From: Reyranella massiliensis 521
GTDB taxonomy: Bacteria > Pseudomonadota > Alphaproteobacteria > Reyranellales > Reyranellaceae
NCBI RefSeq assembly: GCF_000312425.1
Contig: NZ_HE997181.1
Location: forward strand, 1,733,829 to 1,797,828
Length of the DNA: 64,000 bases
Direction: 5' to 3'
In this document: positions 33,305 to 41,381 of the stretch, piece by piece
How the letters are laid out: each line of letters starts with the position of its first letter
Numbering within the stretch: the stretch's first letter is position 1
Translations under genes and position numbers: made by a program
Notes under the pieces: model-generated
What the model was told of the DNA's origin: nothing
Database searches by the model: none
What the model saw: only the letters and a program-made list of their open reading frames with translations

Positions 33305-33328
33305 CGACGACCTGAACTGGAGCAGACA

Positions 33329-34645
33329 ATGTCCGACATTGGCGGTTTGATCGCCGTTCTCGTCCTCGTCGCCGCCAACGGATTTTTCGTCGCTGCTGAA
33401 TTCTCCCTTGTCGCCGTCCGCCGCAGCCGCGTCGTCGAACTGATGGCGGAGGGCCGGATGAACGCCAAGGCCCTCGACAAGGCGCTGGGCAGTCTCGATG
33501 CCAATCTGGCAGCGACCCAGCTCGGCATCACCATTTCCTCGCTGGGGCTGGGCTGGGTCGGAGAGCCAGCCCTCGCTCACCTGATCGAACCGCTGCTGGG
33601 TCAGACTTTGGGGACCTGGACCGGGGTCGGTACGTACAGCATTGCCGTTGCCATCGCCTTTATCGTGATCACAGCGCTCCACATCGTGCTGGGCGAACTG
33701 GCGCCCAAGAGCCTGGCCCTGCAGCGCAGCGAGGGAACGGCGCTCTGGGTGGTGCGGCCGTTGACGGCTTTCCTATGGTTGCTGCGGCCGGCGATCGTCG
33801 TGCTGAACGGCCTCGGCAACCTGGTGCTGCGGCTCTGTGGCCTGCGGCCCGGCACAGGCGAAGAGTCGCTTCATTCGGCGAGCGAGCTGAAGCTGCTGGT
33901 GGCGGCCAGCCAGGATGCCGGCCTCCTGCAGGCGGCCCAGGAAGAGGTCGTGATGCGTGCCCTAGATGCCGGCAACCGGCGCATCGGCGACATCATGACC
34001 CCGCGCACCGAAGTCGACTGGATCGATTTCGACGACAGTCACGAAGAGGTCGTGAAGACGCTCCGCGAGAGCCGGCACGAGCAGCTCCTCATCAGCCGCG
34101 GCAACATCGACGAGCTGGTGGGCGCGGTTTCCAAGCGGCACCTCCTGAACCAGCTCCTGGCCGGCAGCCCGCTCGATCTCGAAGCCGTCATCGGAAAGCC
34201 GCTGCTGGTCCACGAGTCCACGCCGGTGTTCAAGGTGCTCGACGAATTCAAGCAGGCGCCGGTGCGGCTGGCCGTGGTGGTCGACGAGTATGGCGGTCTG
34301 GAAGGTATCGTCACGCAGGCCGACCTTCTGGAAGCGCTGGCCGGCGAACTGCCGGAAACGGATGGCGGCCAGCCGGATGTCCAGGAACGCGCCGACGGCT
34401 CGCTGCTGATCGACGGCATGGCGCCGGCCGGCGACATCTTCAATCGGCTGGCCCTGGCGGCGCCTTTGACCAGCGGCCGCTTCCATACGGTGGCGGGCTT
34501 TGCGCTGTCCCAGCTCGGCCACCTGCCAGTGGCGGGCGAGAAGTTCACCTACGAAGGATGGTCCTTCGAAATCGTCGACATGGACGGCCGCCGCATCGAC
34601 AAGCTCCTGGTCCACCGGGAAGTGCCGCCGATCGACGAGGCCTAA
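33329..34645 (+). CDS. CNNM/HlyC-CorC-family membrane protein (DUF21-CBS)
   Basis: A 438-residue inner-membrane protein. The N-terminal DUF21 domain (AANGFFVAAEFSLVAVRRSRV and several hydrophobic helices, residues 1 to about 190) is followed by paired CBS domains (DIMTPRTEVDWID and VVVDEYGGLEGIVTQADLLE) and a C-terminal transporter-associated domain (RFHTVAGFALSQLGHLP). Members move Mg2+ or Co2+ or regulate divalent cation balance. The stop overlaps the stop of the convergent penicillin-acylase-family gene by four bases. Confidence 0.93.
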   Translation: MSDIGGLIAVLVLVAANGFFVAAEFSLVAVRRSRVVELMAEGRMNAKALDKALGSLDANLAATQLGITISSLGLGWVGEPALAHLIEPLLGQTLGTWTGVGTYSIAVAIAFIVITALHIVLGELAPKSLALQRSEGTALWVVRPLTAFLWLLRPAIVVLNGLGNLVLRLCGLRPGTGEESLHSASELKLLVAASQDAGLLQAAQEEVVMRALDAGNRRIGDIMTPRTEVDWIDFDDSHEEVVKTLRESRHEQLLISRGNIDELVGAVSKRHLLNQLLAGSPLDLEAVIGKPLLVHESTPVFKVLDEFKQAPVRLAVVVDEYGGLEGIVTQADLLEALAGELPETDGGQPDVQERADGSLLIDGMAPAGDIFNRLALAAPLTSGRFHTVAGFALSQLGHLPVAGEKFTYEGWSFEIVDMDGRRIDKLLVHREVPPIDEA

Positions 34646-37077
34646 CGCTGCGGCGGGGCGAGGGTAATCGTGCCGATGGCGGTGCGGGCGGTCTCGGCGC
34701 GCGTGCCGCCGATCCCGATGTAGGAAAGACTCTGCCAGCTCTCGACGAAGTTGCGTGCCCAGGGCGAGAGCATGTTGCCCGACTGGCCGAGCGGCATCGC
34801 GAAGCGGCTGTTTTCGAGATCGCTGAAATCGTAGATGCCGCGATAGCCGGCGCCATGCACGGCATCGAATGGCCGGTTGCCGCGATAGGAGGGCGAGGCG
34901 CGGTTGAGCGTCTGGCTGCCACCGTCCGAGACGAAGCGCACCGACGCGAGGTTGCCGAGCAGCGGGATGCGGTCGAACAGGGGATGGCGGTGCACAGCGA
35001 GATGCTCGGCGCCCCATTGCCACTTGGACATGTCCGGCCCGTTGCGGCGGCTGATCCAGTCCAACGCCCGTTCCAGGGCGAGGGCGACGGCATCGTCGCA
35101 CGTCTCGGTCTGCAGCGTACCGCCATCGTCGCACCAGCCCGGCTTGTCGCGCAGGATGCGGACCATCAGGGGTACGTTGGGTGAGGCGAGGGCGTCGAAC
35201 AGAGGCTCGCCCAGTTCGTCGGCCAGCAGGCCGCGCTGCAGCTCGGTGATCCAGGCGCTGTAGATCAGCGGCTCGGGACGGCTCGCCAGCATGAAGCGGT
35301 TCCAGCGGCCGAGCAGCTCGTAGGCCCGCGCCGCGCGCGCGTTGCGCGGGGCCGCCCGCAGCAGGAACGGCAGGATGTCGTTGACGTCGAGCGACAGATT
35401 GTCGGCCTGCATGACGATCATGCCATAGACCGGATGACGCTCGACCTCGCGCAGAAGCTGATCGGCACGACGCTGGCGATAGGGCTCGGCCCAGTCCTTG
35501 CTGATGAAATGGCGGTAGTCGTCCGGGACGAGGCGGGCATTGGCGTTGACGATGAGGCCGGCCGGCGGATTGTAGACGCGCGGCAGCTCGTCGAATGGCA
35601 CGAACCCCGCCCAGTCGTATTCCCCGGTCCAGCCCGGCACCGGCATCGAGCCGTCGCCCTTGCGGCGGATCGGCACCTTGGCCGGCGCGATCAGGCCGAT
35701 ATTTCCCGACGTGTCGGCATAGACCATGTTCTGCATCGGCGAGCCGATGCGGCGCGCGGCCGCGAGGAAATCCTCCCAGTTCTGCGCCATGCCGAGGCGG
35801 CCGAAGCCCTCGGCCGACGTATCCGCGCCGTCGAGCGCGGTCGCCTGCAACGCCAGCACATGGCCCTGCGGCGTCATGCCTTCGGTACGGCGGATGAAGT
35901 CGTCGATCACCGGCCCGTGCCGCGTCTCGCGCACGCGCATCGTGACGGGATCGCCCCAGGCAACCTTGATCGTCTCCTCGCGCACGCCGAAGGAGCGGGC
36001 GCCGTCCGGCGTGATGTAGCGGTTGGGGTCGGTCGGATCGACCCTCTCGACGAACACGTCCTGGCTGTCGAGGTTGGTGGTGGTGAAGCCCCAGCCGATC
36101 GTGCCGTTGTGGCCCAGCACGATGGCGGGCGAGCCTGGCGAGGAGGCGCCGCGAATGTCGAAGCCCGGCCCGACCAGCCGTGCGAGATACCAGACGCCGG
36201 GGAAGGAGAAGCCGAGATGCGGATCGTTGGCCAGCAGCGGCTTGCCGGAAACCGCGTGCGCGCCCGACAGCACCCATTCGTTGGAGGCCTCGCGCTTGCG
36301 CGTGGCGGTGTTGTCGGTCTCGGCATAGAGACGGTCCAGGTCGATGTTCCGCACCGCCTGCAGCACCAGCGAGAGCGTCGAGTCCCGGCTGTCGCCCGCC
36401 GGCTCGATCAGGAACTTCACGCCGTCTTCGCCGATCTTGTTGGCGAGGCGCAGCCGCAGAAGCTCGGCCCGCCAGTTGCCGTCGAGGCCCAGCGCCATCA
36501 GCTTGGCCCAGACCAGCGAATCGGCCGGTCGCCACGGTTCGGGCCGGTAACGGCCGCCGGACAGCAGCTTGACCACGGTGAGTTCCAGGCCGAACTGCTG
36601 GCCCTCGCCGGAGATCCAGGCGTTGACACCCGCGGCATAGGCTTCGATCTGGCCGCGCATCGCAGGCGAAAGCGCGTTCACGCTCTCCGACGCTTTACGA
36701 TAGACGCCGAGGCCGCGCATCGTGCGGTCGCTTTCGACCAGCCCGCCGCCGACGAGGGCAGGCGGCACGAGTTCGGCAAGGCGGCCTTGGCCCAGCCGCC
36801 GCATCAGTTCCATCTGCCAGAAGCGATCCTGCGCGTGGACATAGCCCAGCGCGAAGGCCGCATCTTCGAGCGAGCCCGCGATGATGTGCGGCACGGCATT
36901 CTTGTCGCGCTGTATTTCGACCGGCGCCTTCAGGCCCGATGCTTCGAGGTGGCCGCTATAGGACGGCAGCGCGCCGCGCACCTGGAAATAGGTACCGAGC
37001 AGGACGACGGCGAACGCCACCACCAGGCCGACCAGGAACTTGCCCAGGCCGGCGGCAACACGCAGCAACGCCCGCAC
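34642..37077 (-). CDS. Penicillin-acylase-family Ntn hydrolase
   Basis: An 811-residue exported hydrolase that should self-cleave into alpha and beta chains. A membrane or signal segment lies at residues about 11-32. The nucleophile is Ser265, in EASNEWVLSG, where cleavage would leave Ser at the beta-chain N-terminus; the NDPHLGFSFPG block follows. Relatives hydrolyse penicillins, cephalosporins or acyl-homoserine lactones; the substrate pocket cannot be judged by eye. The CoA-transferase gene ends four bases before this start, so the pair is one operon. Confidence 0.92.
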   Translation of the reverse strand: MRALLRVAAGLGKFLVGLVVAFAVVLLGTYFQVRGALPSYSGHLEASGLKAPVEIQRDKNAVPHIIAGSLEDAAFALGYVHAQDRFWQMELMRRLGQGRLAELVPPALVGGGLVESDRTMRGLGVYRKASESVNALSPAMRGQIEAYAAGVNAWISGEGQQFGLELTVVKLLSGGRYRPEPWRPADSLVWAKLMALGLDGNWRAELLRLRLANKIGEDGVKFLIEPAGDSRDSTLSLVLQAVRNIDLDRLYAETDNTATRKREASNEWVLSGAHAVSGKPLLANDPHLGFSFPGVWYLARLVGPGFDIRGASSPGSPAIVLGHNGTIGWGFTTTNLDSQDVFVERVDPTDPNRYITPDGARSFGVREETIKVAWGDPVTMRVRETRHGPVIDDFIRRTEGMTPQGHVLALQATALDGADTSAEGFGRLGMAQNWEDFLAAARRIGSPMQNMVYADTSGNIGLIAPAKVPIRRKGDGSMPVPGWTGEYDWAGFVPFDELPRVYNPPAGLIVNANARLVPDDYRHFISKDWAEPYRQRRADQLLREVERHPVYGMIVMQADNLSLDVNDILPFLLRAAPRNARAARAYELLGRWNRFMLASRPEPLIYSAWITELQRGLLADELGEPLFDALASPNVPLMVRILRDKPGWCDDGGTLQTETCDDAVALALERALDWISRRNGPDMSKWQWGAEHLAVHRHPLFDRIPLLGNLASVRFVSDGGSQTLNRASPSYRGNRPFDAVHGAGYRGIYDFSDLENSRFAMPLGQSGNMLSPWARNFVESWQSLSYIGIGGTRAETARTAIGTITLAPPQR

Positions 37078-37081
37078 TGTC

Positions 37082-38239
37082 TTAGCCGCCGATATAGGAA
37101 AGGATCGCCTGACGGTCGGCGTCGAGGTCGGGGGCTGGGTTCCGCGTCGGCGGGTCGGCGAAGGCCGACATCTTGAGCGGATTGCCTGCCAGCGTCAGCG
37201 TGCCGCCGCTGCCGTCCGGCACCTCGACCAGCATGTTGCGCGCGGCGACCTGCGGATGGACGATGGCCTGCGCGATGTTGTTGATCGGGCCGCAGGGCAC
37301 GCCGCCCTTGGAGACGACGCCGATCCAGTAGTCGGTCGTGTTGGTCTTCAGCACGGACTCGATTTCCTGCTTCAGCTTCTTCTGGCTCTTCTGGCGCAGC
37401 GCGTTCGACTTGTACTGGGGGTTGGCCGCCATGTCGGGCCGGCCGAGGGCTTCGCACATCTTGACGAACAGGCCGTCGTTGCCGGCGGCGATGATCATCG
37501 AGCCGTCCGACGTGGCGAAGGCCTCGAAGGGGGTGATGGTCGGATGGCGCGCGCCGAGCGGGCCAGGGATTTCCTTCTCGACCGTGTAGCGCATGATGGC
37601 GTTTTCGAGCAGCGCGAGCTGACAGTCGAACATGGCGATGTCGACCTTGGTCGATTCGCCGGTCTTCAGGCGGTGGACGAGGGCAGCGTTGACCGCGACG
37701 GCGGTGTAGAGGCCGGCGCCGATGTCGCCGATCGACATGCCGACGCGGCTCGGCGGCTGGCCCTCGTTGCCGGTGATGCTCATGATGCCGCCCATGCCCT
37801 GCATGACCATGTCGTAGGCCGGGTCCTTGGAGTTCGGCCCGGTATGGCCGAAGCCCGAGGCCGAGGCGTAGATGAGCTGCGGGTACTTGGCGTGCAGCGT
37901 GTCCCAGCCGTAGCCCAGCTTCTCCATCGTGCCGGGCCGGAAGTTCTCGACCACGACGTCGGCCTTCTCGAGCAGCTTCTCGAAGATCTTGCGATCGGCG
38001 TCGGCCTTGAGGTCGAGCGCGATGCTCTCCTTGCCGCGATTGACCGATGCGAAATAGGTCGACTTGCCGTTGACGAAAGGACCATAGGCGCGCGCATCGT
38101 CGCCGCCCTTGGGCGGTTCGACCTTGATCACCCGTGCGCCCATCTCGGCCATCAGCAGGGTGCAGTAGGGGCCCGCCAGGATGCGGGACAGATCGACGAC
38201 GGTGATGCCCGACAGCGGGCCTTTCGTATTCTGGGTCAT
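37082..38239 (-). CDS. CaiB/BaiF (class III) CoA-transferase
   Basis: A 385-residue family III CoA-transferase. It opens GPLSGITVVDLSRILAGPY, has ENFRPGTMEKLGYGW, and the nucleophilic Asp lies in PAYDMVMQGMGG. A GDIGAGLYTAVAVNAAL segment and a C-terminal IAQAIVHPQVAARNML are typical. It moves CoA between acyl groups, for example formyl or succinyl donors. It sits in a minus-strand run with the DMT exporter upstream (9 bases) and the penicillin acylase downstream (4 bases), so all three may be co-expressed. Confidence 0.93.
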   Translation of the reverse strand: MTQNTKGPLSGITVVDLSRILAGPYCTLLMAEMGARVIKVEPPKGGDDARAYGPFVNGKSTYFASVNRGKESIALDLKADADRKIFEKLLEKADVVVENFRPGTMEKLGYGWDTLHAKYPQLIYASASGFGHTGPNSKDPAYDMVMQGMGGIMSITGNEGQPPSRVGMSIGDIGAGLYTAVAVNAALVHRLKTGESTKVDIAMFDCQLALLENAIMRYTVEKEIPGPLGARHPTITPFEAFATSDGSMIIAAGNDGLFVKMCEALGRPDMAANPQYKSNALRQKSQKKLKQEIESVLKTNTTDYWIGVVSKGGVPCGPINNIAQAIVHPQVAARNMLVEVPDGSGGTLTLAGNPLKMSAFADPPTRNPAPDLDADRQAILSYIGG

Positions 38240-38248
38240 ACGAAGTTC

Positions 38249-39124
38249 TTAGCCAGAGGGTCGGCGCGAATCCAGCCACACGTTGGCCGCAGCGGCACCG
38301 ATCACGATGGCGCCACCGATCAAGGTTAGGTCGCCCGGCTTTTCGCCATCGAACAGCCACACCCAGATGGGACCGAGGACCAGTTCGAGCAGGCCGAGCA
38401 AAGCTGCACGGCCCGCCGGAATACGCTTCAGGCTCGCCATGTAGAGCAGCAGTCCGACCGCGAGCTGTCCGGGACTGAGCGCGAACAGCCAGGGCAGCTG
38501 TGCCCAGGTGACATTCTCAGGATGCGCAAAGGGCAGGGCCACGAGGCCCGAGATCACGCCGGCCAGCCAGATCGACGGCGCCATGCCGACGTCGCGGCGG
38601 TGGCGCACGACCACGTAGTTGCCGCTCATGCACAGCACGACGATGAACGCCACGGCCATGCCGGCGAGCGCGCCGGCCTGCAGCGACCCTGCAACGCTGA
38701 GAGCGAGTCCGATGACGGCGACGCCCATGGCCAGAATCGTATGGCCGTGCAGGGGCTCGCCGAGGAAAATTCGTGCGGCGATGGCGGTGATGAAGGGCGT
38801 GGCGCCGAACATGATCAGCACGTTAGCCACGGGGGCGAGACCGAGCGCGAGAATGAAGCTGACGAAGCTGCCGGCCAGCAGGACCGCGCTCATCACCAGC
38901 GCCAGGCCGGCATTGCGGGAATCGACCAGAATGGCGCGGCGTTGCCAGATCATTAATGGCAACATCGTGACAACCAATAATGCACTGCGCCAGAACGATA
39001 CATCCCATGCGGGAAGGTCGATGCGGCGCACGATGACACCGGCTGTGCTGAAGGCGATGGCGGCGGTGACGGCGTAGAGAGCGCCAAGCAGCGCGGAACT
39101 CGGCAGGGTATTCGACGTTTTCAT
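38249..39124 (-). CDS. EamA-family DMT transporter
   Basis: A 291-residue inner-membrane transporter with ten predicted helices in two EamA repeats. The first repeat has TAAIAFSTAGVIVRRI and FGATPFITAIAARIFLGEPLH; the second has LLGLLELVLGPIWVWLFDGEKPGDLTLIGGAIV. These proteins export or import amino acids, nucleosides or other small metabolites. The open frame continues far upstream antisense to the next genes, but the ATG at 39124 fits the family. The divergent hydrolase gene begins 12 bases away. Confidence 0.9.
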   Translation of the reverse strand: MKTSNTLPSSALLGALYAVTAAIAFSTAGVIVRRIDLPAWDVSFWRSALLVVTMLPLMIWQRRAILVDSRNAGLALVMSAVLLAGSFVSFILALGLAPVANVLIMFGATPFITAIAARIFLGEPLHGHTILAMGVAVIGLALSVAGSLQAGALAGMAVAFIVVLCMSGNYVVVRHRRDVGMAPSIWLAGVISGLVALPFAHPENVTWAQLPWLFALSPGQLAVGLLLYMASLKRIPAGRAALLGLLELVLGPIWVWLFDGEKPGDLTLIGGAIVIGAAAANVWLDSRRPSG

Positions 39125-39136
39125 TTCGAAGAATGG

Positions 39137-40165
39137 TTGAATACGGTTTCCGACGTGCCCCCGTCCATTGATTCCCTCGACCTGCCGCCGTTTCGGCCGC
39201 GATTTCCGTGGTGGGGGGCAGATCTTCAGACGATCGCCATACGGCTGACGTCGTCGCGCGTGCTCGACCTTGCACCGCACACCAGCGAGCGGCTGGCCTT
39301 TCCGATGGCCGACCGCACCGGCGACATTCTGCTCGGCATGCTCGACCGCCCCGCGGAAGCGGTGGACGGAAGGCCGCTGGTGTTGCTGGTGCATGGATGT
39401 ACGGGCAGCGAAGACAGCGCCTACATGCTCAACGCCGCCCGTCATCTGCTCGCTCGCGGCTACACCGTGCTGAGGCTGAACCTGCGCGGCTGCGGCCCCT
39501 CGCGGCCTTACTGCCGGGAGCACTATCACCTCGGCCGTACCGCCGACTTCCGGCGCGTGCTGTGGCAGATTCCCGAAGAGCTTACCGGCAACGGCATCGT
39601 TGCCGTGGGCTATTCGCTGGGCGGCGCGATGCTGCTCAAGTATCTCGGCGAGGAAGGGGCCTTCTCGCCATTGCGCGGCGCGGCCACGATCTGTGCCCCG
39701 ATCGATCTGGCCGCCAACTGCAAGCACATGATGCGTCCGCGGAACTGGCTCTATCACGCCTACCTGCTGAGCGACATGAAGGCGGAGGCCCTGGCCGAAG
39801 GCGCGTCGAACACGCCGGAGGAATGCGAGACGATCAGGGCCGCCCGCAGCGTCTGGGACTTCAACGACAAGTTCATCGCGCCGCGCTACGGCTTCCGCGA
39901 CGTCGAGGACTACTACGCCCTCTGCACGCCGCATGCCTTCATGCCGGAGATCCGCGTGCCGACCATGGTCCTGGCAGCGTGCGACGATCCATGGATTCCC
40001 GTGGAATGCTACCGGGACTTCAAGTGGTCCGACAATCCGGCGCTGTTGCCGGTGCTCCCGCCGGCGGGGGGCCACATCGGCTTCCATGCGCACGACAGCA
40101 CCCAGCCGTGGTGCGATATCGCGATGGAGAAATTCTTCGATCGGCTTGCTCCCGCCTCTTGCTAG
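39137..40165 (+). CDS. YheT-like alpha/beta hydrolase, copy 1
   Basis: A 342-residue (from TTG) alpha/beta hydrolase of the YheT/ABHD1-3 group. The family opening FRPRFPWWGADLQTI is present, then LLVHGCTGSEDS (oxyanion), the nucleophile elbow GYSLGGAMLLKYLGEEG, an Asp in AACDDPWIP and the His in GGHIGFH. The start is uncertain: TTG at 39137 or GTG at 39155, the latter matching the start of copy 2. Copy 2 lies nine bases downstream. Substrates are probably lipid or short-chain esters. Confidence 0.85.
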   Translation: MNTVSDVPPSIDSLDLPPFRPRFPWWGADLQTIAIRLTSSRVLDLAPHTSERLAFPMADRTGDILLGMLDRPAEAVDGRPLVLLVHGCTGSEDSAYMLNAARHLLARGYTVLRLNLRGCGPSRPYCREHYHLGRTADFRRVLWQIPEELTGNGIVAVGYSLGGAMLLKYLGEEGAFSPLRGAATICAPIDLAANCKHMMRPRNWLYHAYLLSDMKAEALAEGASNTPEECETIRAARSVWDFNDKFIAPRYGFRDVEDYYALCTPHAFMPEIRVPTMVLAACDDPWIPVECYRDFKWSDNPALLPVLPPAGGHIGFHAHDSTQPWCDIAMEKFFDRLAPASC

Positions 40166-40174
40166 TATCGGGGC

Positions 40175-41155
40175 GTGAGCCTCGATCCAGCGTCCTTTCG
40201 GCCGCGCTTTCCCTGGTGGGGCGGCGACCTGCAGACCGTCGCCAATGTGCTCGTGCCGCCGAGGTGCGATCTGGCGCCCCATGCGAGCGAGCGGCTGCCC
40301 GTCGCCTTGAACGACGGCACGGGCGACGCACTGGTCTGCACGCTCGACCGGCCGCAGATGCCGCGGACCGGGACGCCGCTCGTCATCCTGATCCACGGGC
40401 TCACCGGCTCGCAGGAGAGCCATTACATCTACAGCATGGCCCGCACGATGCTGGAGCGCGGGCACCGGGTGCTGCGGGTCAACCTGCGCGGCGCCGGCCC
40501 GTCGCGCGCGAGCTGCAAGGGCCAATACTATGCCGGCCGCAGCCAGGACTTTCGCGCGCTGCTGGCGAAGCTGCCCGCCGGCTTGACGGGCGACGGGCTG
40601 GTGGCCGCGGGCTACTCGCTGGGCGGCGCGATGCTCCTGAAATATCTGGGCGAGGAGGGAAGTGGCTGTCCGCTGGCGGCGGCGGCCAGCATCTCCGCGC
40701 CCATCGACCTTTCGGTGACGTGCCGCAACATGATGCGGCCGCGCAATACGCTCTATCACCGTCACATTCTCGGCCAGATGAAGGTCGAGGCGACGGCTGC
40801 AGGTGCCGAGGTGACGGCGGCGGAGCGTGCGGCGATCCTCGGCTCGCGTTCGGTATGGGACTACGATCAGGACTTCATCGCCCCGCGCCACGGTTTCGCC
40901 GGCGCCGAGGACTACTACGACCGCTGCAAGCCGCTGCGCTTCATGGGCGGCATCCGCATTCCCACCCTGGTGATCGCGGCTCTCGACGATCCCTGGATTC
41001 CCGGTGTGCTCTACAGCGGCTACGATTGGCGAAGCAATCCGTCGCTCGTGCCGCAGCTGCCCCGGCACGGCGGACATGTCGGCTTCCACGGCGCCGGCAG
41101 CCGGCAACCCTGGAGTGACGCGGCCGTTGCGAGGTTTTTCGAGCGCCCCATATGA
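40175..41155 (+). CDS. YheT-like alpha/beta hydrolase, copy 2
   Basis: A 326-residue paralogue of the previous gene, starting at GTG 40175. The same blocks are present: FRPRFPWWGGDLQTV, LIHGLTGSQES, GYSLGGAMLLKYLGEEG, AALDDPWIP and HGGHVGFHG. Long stretches match copy 1 by eye, so this is a tandem duplication that has since diverged. The stop overlaps the start of a 49-residue membrane protein by four bases (ATGA). Confidence 0.88.
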   Translation: MSLDPASFRPRFPWWGGDLQTVANVLVPPRCDLAPHASERLPVALNDGTGDALVCTLDRPQMPRTGTPLVILIHGLTGSQESHYIYSMARTMLERGHRVLRVNLRGAGPSRASCKGQYYAGRSQDFRALLAKLPAGLTGDGLVAAGYSLGGAMLLKYLGEEGSGCPLAAAASISAPIDLSVTCRNMMRPRNTLYHRHILGQMKVEATAAGAEVTAAERAAILGSRSVWDYDQDFIAPRHGFAGAEDYYDRCKPLRFMGGIRIPTLVIAALDDPWIPGVLYSGYDWRSNPSLVPQLPRHGGHVGFHGAGSRQPWSDAAVARFFERPI

Positions 41156-41301
41156 CCAACATGGAACCCATGGCTCTGATCGTCGGCGTTGCCTGCTCCT
41201 TGGTGGCTCTTGTCTTGGCGTGGCGCGCCTATCGAGGCGCGTCGGCCGAGCTGGAAGAACGCAACCGCGAGAAGCGCGAGAGGGGGCAGGATCACCGTTG
41301 A
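41152..41301 (+). CDS. 49-residue single-span membrane protein
   Basis: A small open frame, ATG at 41152 to TGA at 41299-41301, overlapping the hydrolase stop as ATGA. It encodes a short N-terminus, one hydrophobic helix (ALIVGVACSLVALVLAW) and a strongly charged tail (ELEERNREKRERGQDHR) likely to form a helix. The ATGA coupling and the membrane-plus-charged-tail pattern support a real gene. Function is unknown; a membrane anchor or partner for the hydrolase is possible. Confidence 0.6.
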   Translation: MTNMEPMALIVGVACSLVALVLAWRAYRGASAELEERNREKRERGQDHR

Positions 41302-41322
41302 CCTGGGCCTCCACTGTGTCTG

Positions 41323-41336
41323 TGCAATCGATTGCA
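41323..41336. promoter_or_regulatory. Palindrome TGCAATCGATTGCA, copy 1
   Basis: A perfect 14-bp dyad with the central CG typical of LacI-family operators. It lies between the 49-residue ORF and the 3' end of the minus-strand winged-helix gene. An identical copy is at 41771-41784. Confidence 0.45.
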
Positions 41337-41381
41337 GCGGAGGGCCGCGTCGGCGAAGCCGATCGCAATCTTAGTTTCTAA

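Noticed and set aside
31654-33682. A long minus-strand open frame opposite the crotonase, dioxygenase and CNNM genes
   Set aside because: The plus-strand genes have intact motifs; the antisense product is low-complexity Arg/His/Asp-rich.
33962-36535. A very long minus-strand open frame across the CNNM and acylase genes
   Set aside because: It is a second frame of the penicillin-acylase gene region and antisense to CNNM; no start or domain fits.
35434-37176. A 580-codon plus-strand open frame opposite the acylase gene
   Set aside because: Antisense shadow of the acylase gene with no recognisable domain.
39125-41368. A minus-strand open frame running about 1,000 codons through the hydrolase genes
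   Set aside because: It is antisense to two clear YheT-like genes and continues the frame of the DMT transporter only by chance in GC-rich DNA; the composition is Arg/His/Gln-rich shadow sequence with no domain.
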